Shown piece after piece: positions 15,646 to 23,531 of a DNA stretch of 51,654 bases. The stretch's first letter is position 1. Every line of letters starts with the position of its first letter. The notes under the pieces were generated by a model, which made no database searches, had not been told where the DNA came from, and saw nothing but the letters and a program-made list of their open reading frames with translations. Source of the stretch: JACRIM01 sp964605185 (lineage in GTDB: Bacteria; Planctomycetota; Phycisphaerae; UBA1845; UTPLA1); contig CAZSBF010000019.1 in the NCBI GenBank assembly GCA_964605185.1, positions 1-51,654 of the forward strand. The letters run 5' to 3'. The position numbers and the translations under genes were made by a program.

Positions 15646-16977
15646 ATGGAACAAATCGAGACAATCGACATCGCCGCCCTCTTTGACAAACAACCCTTCG
15701 ACAAGGACGCCATCAGCGCCCTTCGCGACGCCGCCTTCGAGAGTGCCGACTCCATCGACCGACTCCTCGAAATCATGGCCGGAAAGGAATCCAGCGCAAA
15801 CGACGCGGCCTCCGCCTACAAGCTCGGCGTTTGCTGGACCCTCCTTGCCAATTTTGAAAAAGCAATCCCGATGCTGGAGAAGGCCTCCTCCATCCCCGAC
15901 CATGCCGTCTACCTCGGCATGATCCGCCTTGAGCAGCGCCGCTTCACCGATGCCGCCGCGCTCTTCGATAAGGCCGCCAAGGGCGGTGTGGATCGCGTCG
16001 AGTGCGAGCTTCGACGCGCTGAGTGCCTTGCGTTGCATGGCGACCTGGCCGGCGCAAAGCAGATTCTCGACACCCACAAGAGCGCATCATCCACCAACCC
16101 CACCTGGCACTACATCGCCGGACGGCTCGCCGAAGAGACCGGCAACCTCGAACAAGCCATGGACGCCTACGAGGCCGCCCTCAAGATTGACGACGTCCAC
16201 ACCCTCGCGACCTTCCGCCTTGCTTATCTCCTCGATCTGCATGGCGACGAAGAGCGGGCCCGTGAGATGTACACCCGAAGCTGCGAGGAACCGTTCGTCT
16301 TCACAAATGCCCTGATGAACCTCGGCATTATTTTGGAGGACGCCGGCGAATTCGAAGCCGCCGCCTCATGCCTGCGGCGCGTGCTCATCGTCCAGCCGAA
16401 CCACCCGCGCGCCACGCTCTACATGAAGGACGTGCAGGCCTCGATGGATATGTACATCGATGAAATCCAACTCCGCCACCGTGAGGCCAGCGATGCCGTG
16501 CTGGATATCCCGGTCAGCGACTTCGAACTCTCCGTCCGAAGCCGGAACTGCCTCAAGAAGATGAACATCAACACCCTCGGCGATCTCCTGCGCATCACCG
16601 AGCACGAGCTGCTTGCCTACAAGAACTTCGGCGAGACCAGCCTGCGCGAAATCAAAGCCATGCTCTCCCAAAAGGGCCTTGCCCTCGGCCAGAATGCCCA
16701 CACCAAGCCGGGCGCACGCAGCGCCTCACCAATGGCGGTCATGGCCGCCCCGCCGGCCCCGGTCGGCAACGTCGATATCCTCTCCCGCTCGGTGAGCACG
16801 ATCGACTTCTCGGTACGCTCGCGAAAATGCCTCCAGCGCCTCGGGATTTCCACGATCGGCGAACTCATCAGCAAGTCCGAGGCCGAGTTGCTCGAATCCC
16901 GAAACTTCGGCAGCACCTCTTTGACGGAAATCAAAGAGAAGCTGACCGAGCTGAGCCTCGCCCTGCGCGACAGCTAA
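15646..16977 (+). CDS. TPR protein with two RNA polymerase alpha-CTD-like domains
   Basis: A 443-residue cytoplasmic protein. Residues about 55-280 are tetratricopeptide repeats (for example AGRLAEETGNLEQAMDAYEAALKID and NLGIILEDAGEFEAAASCLRRVL). Residues about 290-345 match the RNA polymerase alpha C-terminal domain: FELSVRSRNCLKKMNINTLG, then LAYKNFGETSLREIKAML. After a Pro/Ala linker a second copy lies at about 383-440 (IDFSVRSRKCLQRLGISTIG, then SRNFGSTSLTEIKEKL). The Arg matching E. coli alpha R265 is kept in both copies. The Asn next to the Cys is kept only in the first, and Lys298 is replaced by Thr in both. It could bind DNA, RNA polymerase or activators, but the function is unknown. 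The ATG at 15646 is preceded by AGGAG at a rather long spacing. It is divergent from dnaA. Confidence 0.88.
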   Translation: MEQIETIDIAALFDKQPFDKDAISALRDAAFESADSIDRLLEIMAGKESSANDAASAYKLGVCWTLLANFEKAIPMLEKASSIPDHAVYLGMIRLEQRRFTDAAALFDKAAKGGVDRVECELRRAECLALHGDLAGAKQILDTHKSASSTNPTWHYIAGRLAEETGNLEQAMDAYEAALKIDDVHTLATFRLAYLLDLHGDEERAREMYTRSCEEPFVFTNALMNLGIILEDAGEFEAAASCLRRVLIVQPNHPRATLYMKDVQASMDMYIDEIQLRHREASDAVLDIPVSDFELSVRSRNCLKKMNINTLGDLLRITEHELLAYKNFGETSLREIKAMLSQKGLALGQNAHTKPGARSASPMAVMAAPPAPVGNVDILSRSVSTIDFSVRSRKCLQRLGISTIGELISKSEAELLESRNFGSTSLTEIKEKLTELSLALRDS

Positions 16978-17007
16978 TCAACAAGGTACACGTGTTTCGG
17001 AATAGCA

Positions 17008-17034
17008 GGCGCGCGGAATGCGCGCCCACGTTTT
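17008..17034 (+). terminator. Hairpin terminator between convergent genes
   Basis: A perfect 7-bp GC stem (GGCGCGC - GGAAT - GCGCGCC) lies 31 nt after the TPR/alpha-CTD stop and is followed by CACGTTTT. The T-run is short, so it may be weak. The opposing protease gene ends at 17070, so it may serve both sides. Confidence 0.5.
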
Positions 17035-17069
17035 GTCATTCCTAGTTCGAGATGAATCGGTAAGCAGGA

Positions 17070-19454
17070 CTACCGCTCGTCCGCCTTCTTGGGCTCGGCG
17101 GCCGGCTTCGCATCAACCCGCGACAGTGCCGGGTTGACCCGTGGAGCCAGCGCCCACGGCTGGTTTGACATCAGCTTGATCCGCATGATGTTCACCGCCG
17201 CGACAAGCTGCGGATCGGTCTGGGGATCCTCGTCCTGCGGCAGCGCCTCGGCCGGCTCGCTCGTCGGGCGGCGCTCCAGCACTTCCTTCGGCACTTCGGA
17301 CTGATCCTTACCCTTGAGCACATCCTTCTCTCGGCGCAACCGGAGAATCTTGCCAAGCTCCTGCGGAATGACCTTCACGGTGATGTGCGGCTCAACGCCC
17401 CACGTCTCGGAGTTCTTCTCGCGGTGCAGGCAATACCACGGCTCCTCCAGCCGCTCATTGTCGGGAACGTGATACTTCGCCGTCGTCAGCTTCAGGTACG
17501 CCTGATTGTCCGAAATCGGGATCAGATTCTGAACGCTGCCCTTGCCGTAGGTGCGCGCACCGACGACACAGGCCTCTTTCAAACCCGAAAGAGCCCCCGC
17601 CACGATCTCGCTCGCACTGGCGCTGTACTCATTCACCAGTACCACCAGCGGCAGATCGTGATAGTTGTCTTCTGACTTCGAATTGATCTCCATGTTCTGT
17701 TGGCGCGATCGCCCCTTGGTCATCACCACGGGGTCGCCCTTCTTCATGAATAGTTCGCACATATGAACGGCGCTGGTCAGAAGTCCGCCGGGGTTGAATC
17801 GCAAATCAAGAATCAACCCGCGGACGCCTTCCTTGCGCATCTGCTTCAACGCGTCTTCCAGGTCTTCGACCGTCTTATCCATGAAGCCGCTGACCCGTAC
17901 ATAGCCGATTCTCGTTGTCGGATCGATGACATAATCCCAGCCAGTGCTCTTCTTTTCATTGCGCTGGTAGCCGCGCACCGTGCGAATCTTGATGTGCTCG
18001 CGCTTCAGCGGGATGACGCGAGTTTCGTCCGTAACAGGATCTTTGATGGTCAGCCGCACCGTCGTCCCCGGCTCACCGGTGATGGTGGAAACCGCTTGAT
18101 TGGTCGTCATGTCCAACGTGCTCTTGCCATCGACTTCCGTAATAAAGTCGCCCGGCTTGATGCCTGCCTTGTAGGCCGGTGAATCCTCGAGCGGCGATTC
18201 CACCCGCACGTGCTTACCCAAATCCTGCGTGATCTGAATGCCCACGCCGACGAAGTCGCCGCGCGTATGCTTGTTGAAGTCATCTACTTCCGACGGCCAG
18301 ATCACGGATGTGAACTCGTCGAGATTCTCCAGCATGCCGGAGACGAACTCATCGACCACCACCTGCTCGGGCAGGCGCAGGCCTTCACTGTTTGCTTCCA
18401 GCACCTTTGAGAACACGGCGCGAACCTGGCGCGGGCCGAACGACCCCTTGCCCTGCACGCGATTCTTGATGATGCCTTTCACGCGCGTAACAAAGTTGTT
18501 GACCAGATCCTTGTCGCCCAGCGTCGGAAACGCCTCAGTAATCGACTCGGCCTCGGCCAGAATGATCAAGTGTTCCAGGCCGTTCGTGCAAAGCAGGCGG
18601 AAATCCACATCCTGCACATAATCATCTTCGATGCGATCCAGTACCTGCCAGATGGCCGACGGCGCCACATCACGCAGATCGCTTCGCCAGTTGCTCTTGG
18701 GACCATAGACGAAATCCAGGTGTGCCCGCTTGCTGCAATAGCTGAACCCGTTCTGATAGTCCTTTTCCTTGGGGAAGATCTTCTGCAACACGTCATAGAG
18801 GAACAGCGCATCGCGCCACTCCTTCTCATTCTTGTGCCGCTCGATTTCAACCAGGACGTTTTCCACAATCTCCGGCAGCCACGGCTCATCCCGGAACGTC
18901 GCCTCATCCTTGGCATTCAGCATCGCCGCTTGTGCCGCGACCAGCGCCTTGCTCCACTTGAAGCCGCGATCGTTCCGCTCTTCATCATCTTTCTTGGGAG
19001 CGGCAGGGTCGTCATCGCTTTCGCCTGCCGACGCCTCCTCGGCACTCTTGTCTTTCTTGTTCTTCTTATCCTTGGCCGACTTCGGCTCCGCCGGTGGCGC
19101 TTCCTTCGCTTCACGCGCAAACTTCTTGGCCTGCTCGACGTAATAGTCATACGTCTTCGATCGCAATCGCTCCCGGCTCTCTTCGAGCGACTTCGCCTCG
19201 CGCATCCAGCTCAGCGCATCCGTAATCTCCTTGTGCCCCGGCTCCAGCTTCTGGACCTGCTCCAGCGTCGCGACCGCGGCCACGAAGTCGCCGGCCAGAA
19301 CCTGGTCCGACCCCTTGCGCCACAGCTCTCGCGCCGGGCCCGATGCCAACGCCGGCTCGGATGGCTCCGCGCGCAGCACCGGACAGATCGCCAGCACTGC
19401 CAGCGTCAGAGTCAGGCAATACCAGCCGCGTAACGTGCGTTTCATCGTGCGCAT
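17070..19454 (-). CDS. C-terminal processing peptidase, S41 family (CtpA/Prc-like), exported
   Basis: A 794-residue protein with a signal peptide (LRGWYCLTLTLAVLAICPVLRA). The N-terminal half is helical and partly TPR-like, with a highly charged Lys/Glu/Asp linker at about 125-170. A PDZ domain follows (DFVGVGIQITQD ... SPAYKAGIKPGDFITEVDG). The S41 catalytic core comes next: GLILDLRFNPGGLL, the nucleophile region VNEYSASASEIVAGAL and the general-base Lys in ARTYGKGSVQNL about 25 residues on. Family members cut unstructured C-termini in the periplasm or degrade envelope proteins. The ATG at 19454 is set by GGAGG at 19459-19463; a frame extension to 19541 lacks a signal. The long N-terminal region is much larger than in E. 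coli-type CtpA, which suggests an adaptor or regulatory role. Confidence 0.9.
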   Translation of the reverse strand: MRTMKRTLRGWYCLTLTLAVLAICPVLRAEPSEPALASGPARELWRKGSDQVLAGDFVAAVATLEQVQKLEPGHKEITDALSWMREAKSLEESRERLRSKTYDYYVEQAKKFAREAKEAPPAEPKSAKDKKNKKDKSAEEASAGESDDDPAAPKKDDEERNDRGFKWSKALVAAQAAMLNAKDEATFRDEPWLPEIVENVLVEIERHKNEKEWRDALFLYDVLQKIFPKEKDYQNGFSYCSKRAHLDFVYGPKSNWRSDLRDVAPSAIWQVLDRIEDDYVQDVDFRLLCTNGLEHLIILAEAESITEAFPTLGDKDLVNNFVTRVKGIIKNRVQGKGSFGPRQVRAVFSKVLEANSEGLRLPEQVVVDEFVSGMLENLDEFTSVIWPSEVDDFNKHTRGDFVGVGIQITQDLGKHVRVESPLEDSPAYKAGIKPGDFITEVDGKSTLDMTTNQAVSTITGEPGTTVRLTIKDPVTDETRVIPLKREHIKIRTVRGYQRNEKKSTGWDYVIDPTTRIGYVRVSGFMDKTVEDLEDALKQMRKEGVRGLILDLRFNPGGLLTSAVHMCELFMKKGDPVVMTKGRSRQQNMEINSKSEDNYHDLPLVVLVNEYSASASEIVAGALSGLKEACVVGARTYGKGSVQNLIPISDNQAYLKLTTAKYHVPDNERLEEPWYCLHREKNSETWGVEPHITVKVIPQELGKILRLRREKDVLKGKDQSEVPKEVLERRPTSEPAEALPQDEDPQTDPQLVAAVNIMRIKLMSNQPWALAPRVNPALSRVDAKPAAEPKKADER

Positions 19455-19790
19455 GGAACCTCCAGGGTTCTTGCTTGGGCCAGACAGGCCTGCCGGGCCG
19501 CAAAGGGCGACGGCCGACCCAGTCGTATTAGTCTCTACCATAGGATTCCGCCCCGGTTCGCGGGAATTAGCTCGCTACGAACACGATCATTCTATTCTTC
19601 AACGTGTCCGTTCTCCATTCTTCTCGGGCCAGGCCACCGGGGCCCCGGTTTTCATCGGACACGCCCAATACCCCACTTGATGTACCCGTCGCCACCCATA
19701 TTGGACGCGTGGGGTGGGGCTTTCATGTCATGGAATGCGGTATTGAAGCGCGAAACCGCGGTGCCGGCCCTGCGGACCGGTTTGTCGCCT
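19455..19790. other. Intergenic spacer
   Basis: About 336 nt between the protease start and the end of the anti-sigma antagonist gene. Small frames here show no recognisable protein. No terminator or promoter could be assigned with confidence, although the protease promoter must lie here. Confidence 0.35.
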
Positions 19791-20168
19791 TCAGCGCGTC
19801 CCGGCCAGTGCCGCCTCGACGCTTGGATAGACATGAAACAACTGCGTCAAGCGAGTCAATTCCAGTAGCCGCAAAATTGGCTTCTGCGGCCCGACCAGTC
19901 GCAGCTCCCCCTGATGGTGCCGCAACCGCAAATGGCCCGCAATGATCGCGCCCAGCCCGGTCGACTCTATAAAGTCCAGATGCGACAAATCCACCGCGAT
20001 CACCTTCGTGGATTCCTGCGCCAGTGTGACCATGCACTCGGTGAGCCGCTCGGCCTCCAGCATCTCGCACGAACCGATCAGGCGCACAACAGCCGATTCG
20101 CCGCGGCGCTCCACATCGACGCGAAACGACTCGCCGAACGAATTCCCGGATGTCGAGGGGATGCTCAT
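19791..20168 (-). CDS. Anti-sigma factor antagonist (STAS domain)
   Basis: A 125-residue single STAS domain. The phospho-acceptor loop is VIAVDLSHLDFIESTGLGAI, with the Ser in the position phosphorylated in SpoIIAA/RsbV proteins. It is followed by the usual hydrophobic strand (GELRLVGPQ) and a last helix. Unphosphorylated antagonists bind their kinase partner and free a sigma factor. Its ATG overlaps the stop of the kinase-like gene by 4 nt, so the two proteins are translationally coupled partners. No sigma factor or PP2C phosphatase is adjacent, so the controlled regulator is elsewhere, or the pair may act in an unrelated switch. Confidence 0.9.
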   Translation of the reverse strand: MSIPSTSGNSFGESFRVDVERRGESAVVRLIGSCEMLEAERLTECMVTLAQESTKVIAVDLSHLDFIESTGLGAIIAGHLRLRHHQGELRLVGPQKPILRLLELTRLTQLFHVYPSVEAALAGTR

Positions 20169-20572
20169 GATTCCTGCTTGCTGTTGACCTTTACCAATCG
20201 GACGCGGGTACCGTTGTCGCCATAGGTCACCTCATCCAGATAGGCCTTCATCAGCATGATGCCGCGCCCGTGAGGACGATCGATGAATTCCGGCAACGTC
20301 GGGTCCGGAACCTCATCGGGACAGAATCCTTCGCCCTCATCGCCGACCTCAATCTCAATCCGCTCGGGCGTGATGTCATACCGAACGTGAATACACTTGC
20401 ACGGGTCGCACTTGTTTCCATGACGAAACGCGTTTGTCATGGCCTCCTCAAGTGCAAGCTTGATTGCGAACGACACATTCTGGTCGTAGCCGCACCGCGA
20501 CAACTCTTCAAGGATCAGCTCCTCAGGTTGCTTGGCCGCCGAGAGGTCGTTTGGAACCTTGATCTCTTTCAA
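20165..20572 (-). CDS. Anti-sigma factor serine kinase (RsbW/SpoIIAB-like HATPase)
   Basis: A 135-residue GHKL ATPase. The N-box is KLALEEAMTNAFRHGNK, the G1 box VGDEGEGFCPD and the G2 box RPHGRGIMLMKAYLDEV. This is the compact RsbW/SpoIIAB type that phosphorylates a STAS antagonist and sequesters a sigma factor. Two cysteines in CDPCKC are unusual for the family and could sense redox state or bind metal. The start is a TTG at 20572, since no ATG precedes the N-box in a suitable place and the visible N-terminus (KEIKVPNDLSAAKQ) is family-like. It forms a two-gene operon with the STAS gene. Confidence 0.88.
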   Translation of the reverse strand: MKEIKVPNDLSAAKQPEELILEELSRCGYDQNVSFAIKLALEEAMTNAFRHGNKCDPCKCIHVRYDITPERIEIEVGDEGEGFCPDEVPDPTLPEFIDRPHGRGIMLMKAYLDEVTYGDNGTRVRLVKVNSKQES

Positions 20573-20808
20573 CGTTCAGTTCCCTGGTGCCGTCGCGATA
20601 CCGCCGATCCGTCCCCCTGGCTGCCAGAAGAGACCTCGTCGTCCGCTCGAACCTCTATCGGGCGACCACGCCCGTACCCCTCATTCTATAAACTTATCCG
20701 ACACTCCGCAGCCCCGGCTTGCCCGCCACCCCCGTCGGACTCCATCCTCTGGCCCGGAAACGATAAAATCCCCGGCCGGCGACCCGCCGAAATCAAAGGA
20801 AACCCACT

Positions 20809-21831
20809 ATGACCGTTCCGTACATCCAGTTGATCCTGACGCTTGCACTCACCCAGGCCCCCGCGCCCACCTCCCAGCCCGAACCCCCTACCAACAACGC
20901 ACTCGCCAAACTTCGCCTCGAAAGCGAAGCCCTGATGCCGCTTATCAAGACCCCATGGGTTAAACAATTCGCCGCCGGGGTCACCCGCCTCCCCGTCATC
21001 GGCCTCCGCAAGGTCTATGAAGATGAAAAGGACCGGAAGTTCTACAACCACAACCAGTTCTACTCCTTCGGCGTCGCATACCAGAACAAGCTAATCCCCA
21101 ACAAGCTCAACGACTTCGACTATTACTACACGCGCTACGGCACACCGCTCGCCTATGCGCGCCCGCTCGATATCCTCGGGCAGCACGGCCTCAAGACCGT
21201 CCGCGACACGAAGATCCTCGACTTCGGCTACGGCACCATCGGACACCTTCGCCTGCTCGCGCAACTTGGCGCCACAGCGCACGGCGTCGACACCGACACA
21301 AGACTCCAAGCCATGTATTCAATGGAAGGCGACCAGGGCCTCGTCCCTAATGACGACGGTTCCGTCGGCAACCTCGCCGTCTTCGCCGGGCGCTGGCCCG
21401 CCGAGGAGACCGTGAAAAAAGAAATCGGCGAGGGCTACGACCTCTTCATTTCCAAAAACACCCTGAAAATGGGTTTTATCCACCCCACCCGAAAGGCCGA
21501 TCCCCGCCGCCTTATTCAACTCGGCGTCGACGATGCCGCCTACCTGAAGGCCGTGCACTCCATCCTGAAACCCGGCGGCCTCGTGATGATCTACAACCTC
21601 AGCCCCGCGCTCAGCCCGCCCGACAAGGAGTTCCTCCCCTGGACCGACGGTCGCTGCCCCTTCACAACAGAGCAGTTTGCCGCCGCCGGCTTTGAGGTCG
21701 TGGAATTTGAAAAAGACGATTCCACCGCCGCCCGCGAAATGGGCCGCGCCCTCGGCTGGGATAAAGGCAGCAACCCGATGGACCTCAAGAACGACCTCTT
21801 CGCGAAATACACCATCGCCCGAAAGAAATGA
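20809..21831 (+). CDS. Class I SAM-methyltransferase-fold protein with N-terminal signal-like helix
   Basis: A 340-residue protein. An N-terminal hydrophobic stretch (YIQLILTLALTQA) followed by a Pro-rich segment looks like a signal peptide or anchor. The methyltransferase core starts near residue 130: motif I TKILDFGYGTIGHLRLLAQLG, an acidic residue in AHGVDTD, and post-motif strands ending GYDLFISKNTLKMG and ILKPGGLVMIYNLSP. The glycine-rich loop has Tyr where most enzymes have Gly (FGYGT), so SAM binding is likely but not certain. No substrate can be named. The start has AGGA at 20797-20800. An exported methyltransferase is odd because SAM is cytoplasmic, so the helix may be an uncleaved anchor facing inward. 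Confidence 0.7.
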   Translation: MTVPYIQLILTLALTQAPAPTSQPEPPTNNALAKLRLESEALMPLIKTPWVKQFAAGVTRLPVIGLRKVYEDEKDRKFYNHNQFYSFGVAYQNKLIPNKLNDFDYYYTRYGTPLAYARPLDILGQHGLKTVRDTKILDFGYGTIGHLRLLAQLGATAHGVDTDTRLQAMYSMEGDQGLVPNDDGSVGNLAVFAGRWPAEETVKKEIGEGYDLFISKNTLKMGFIHPTRKADPRRLIQLGVDDAAYLKAVHSILKPGGLVMIYNLSPALSPPDKEFLPWTDGRCPFTTEQFAAAGFEVVEFEKDDSTAAREMGRALGWDKGSNPMDLKNDLFAKYTIARKK

Positions 21832-21938
21832 TCCCCGATCGGTGCGCGTGAGGCTTCCAGTTTCTCACGCCCTTGTCCGATATCTAAGCAGTCGACAGGG
21901 GTCGCGCAACTTCTGCGCCTGTCGCGCCGATTCAAACC

Positions 21939-22934
21939 ATGACAGACATTCTCGATCAATCTGAAGTCGACGCATTGCTCGCCGCCGTGACCGACGGCGA
22001 CGCCGCCCCGTCCGCAGCAGGCGACAAATCAGCCGCCTCCCGCGACATCAGCGTCTACGACTTCAAACGCCCCGAGCGCGTTAGCAAAGACCAGATGCGC
22101 TCGCTGCAGGCCATCCACGAATCCTTTGCCAGAAACTTCGGCGCATCCCTTTCCGGGTTTCTCCGTGCCATGGTCGAGTGCCGCGTCGCGACCGCCGAGC
22201 AGCTCACCTACAGCGAGTTCATCCACTCGCTCCCCAGCCCGACCTGCTTCAACCTGCTCGGCGCACCCCAGCTCACCGGCCAGCTCTGCCTCGAAGTCAG
22301 CCCGCTTATCGTCTTTCCGATCGTCGATCGCCTGCTTGGCGGCACCAACGCCGACATCTTCATCCCCCAGCGCCCCCTGACCTCCATCGAAATGCGCCTC
22401 GTGAACCGCATCATCGAACGCGCCCTCGTGAACCTTTCGGAATCTTGGTCCGAGCTGCTGGAAGTGCACTTCGAAATCGCCGGCACCGAGAGCAACCCGC
22501 AGCTCGTGCAGATTGTCGCCCCCAACGAAGTGGTCGTGGTCATCGGCTTTGAAATCAAGGTCGGGGCCCGCGCCGGCACCATGAGCATCTGCATCCCCTT
22601 CAATGTCATCGAGCCCGTCATCGGCAAGCTTGCGACCCAGGCATGGCTCTCGTATTCAAAACAGGATGCCAGCAACGACCAGATCCGCAATGTCACCAAA
22701 AACCTGCAGCGAGCCGAACTCCCCGTCACCGCCTACCTTGGCCAGACGCGCATCACCGTCGCCGACTTTCTCGCCCTCGCCCCCGGCGACATGATCAAGC
22801 TCGACAAGCTGGTCAACAAAGACCTCGTCCTCCGCGTCGGCGAGCAAAACAAATTCGCCGGCCGCCTCGGCCAGCTCCGCGGCTACAAGGCCATCCAGAT
22901 CACCCGCCCCGCCGCCAAAGAAGAATCGCTGTAA
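21939..22934 (+). CDS. fliM: Flagellar motor switch protein FliM
   Basis: A 331-residue FliM. The N-terminal CheY-binding peptide is recognisable as LDQSEVDALLAAV. The middle CheC/FliM domain includes ESFARNFGASLSGFLRAMVE and YSEFIHSLPSPTCFNLL. The C-terminal SpoA (surface presentation) domain ends with PGDMIKLDKLVNKDLVLRVG. FliM links the C-ring to CheY and the MotA stator to set the direction of flagellar rotation. No other flagellar gene is in the window, so it is an orphan. It is 107 nt after the methyltransferase gene on the same strand, so co-transcription is possible. Confidence 0.94.
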   Translation: MTDILDQSEVDALLAAVTDGDAAPSAAGDKSAASRDISVYDFKRPERVSKDQMRSLQAIHESFARNFGASLSGFLRAMVECRVATAEQLTYSEFIHSLPSPTCFNLLGAPQLTGQLCLEVSPLIVFPIVDRLLGGTNADIFIPQRPLTSIEMRLVNRIIERALVNLSESWSELLEVHFEIAGTESNPQLVQIVAPNEVVVVIGFEIKVGARAGTMSICIPFNVIEPVIGKLATQAWLSYSKQDASNDQIRNVTKNLQRAELPVTAYLGQTRITVADFLALAPGDMIKLDKLVNKDLVLRVGEQNKFAGRLGQLRGYKAIQITRPAAKEESL

Positions 22935-22997
22935 CGTCCACTGAGCGCGCAGCGTCCCCGCTTCGAAATCGCACACACTCTAAATTGACAGTTAAAC

Positions 22998-23318
22998 CTA
23001 CTTCGCCGGCGTCACATCGACGTAGCGCGTCAGGCTCTTCAGATCGCCGAGCACATCCGACGTCGCCCGCACCGTGCACGAGTCGCCCACCGTTGGCTGG
23101 AACAGCCGCGGAGCCTTCGGTCGAATCTCCCATGGCCGACCGCCGCGACGACGCACGCGAAACGCCGACTTGAGCAGCTTCTTGCGTCGGCCGCGCGCCT
23201 TGCGATTGGCCGGATCCTTCGCGAAGAGCCGCGAAAGCGTCTTCGCTGCCGCCTCTTTGATGACGGTCCGCTTGACCTTAATGGAGACAATTGTGCCGGC
23301 CTTGATTTCCGCTGCCAT
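22998..23318 (-). CDS. Small basic conserved-looking protein
   Basis: A 106-residue, strongly basic protein, with GTIVSIKVKRTVIKEAAAKT near the start and KARGRRKKLLKSAFRVRRR in the middle. Strand-like segments at both ends suggest a small beta fold with nucleic-acid binding surfaces. I do not recognise a family. The ATG at 23318 has AGGAG 7 nt upstream and is preferred to an earlier ATG at 23357 without one. It is convergent with fliM, 63 nt apart. The charge suggests RNA or DNA binding but that is inference only. Confidence 0.65.
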   Translation of the reverse strand: MAAEIKAGTIVSIKVKRTVIKEAAAKTLSRLFAKDPANRKARGRRKKLLKSAFRVRRRGGRPWEIRPKAPRLFQPTVGDSCTVRATSDVLGDLKSLTRYVDVTPAK

Positions 23319-23465
23319 CCGAATACTCCTGTGATTTCCGATTGGGCGGAGCATCATACCACCTTCCCCGGCCCGGGCAACCCCGGCTCAAATCCCGATA
23401 AATACCGCCCCGGCTCCCCAATTTCCCGCGAACTACCGCACTGAATCCGAGCATCCGGCGCATTG

Positions 23466-23529
23466 GTGGGGCGGGCGTCCCTGCCCGCTACTCGGTTCCG
23501 CGAAAACGGGCACGGAGGCCCGCTCCACT
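23466..23529. repeat. Composite intergenic repeat (two dispersed repeat units)
   Basis: This stretch directly precedes the esterase stop side. Unit 1 (23466-23490) is the palindrome GGCGGGCGTCCCTGCCCGC, the same family as the in-gene repeat at 6139-6163. Unit 2 (23507-23529) starts CGGGCACGGAGGCC and matches 47459-47481 exactly over 23 bp. Both units here lie between genes, unlike the in-frame copies elsewhere. Confidence 0.8.
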
Positions 23530-23531
23530 CT

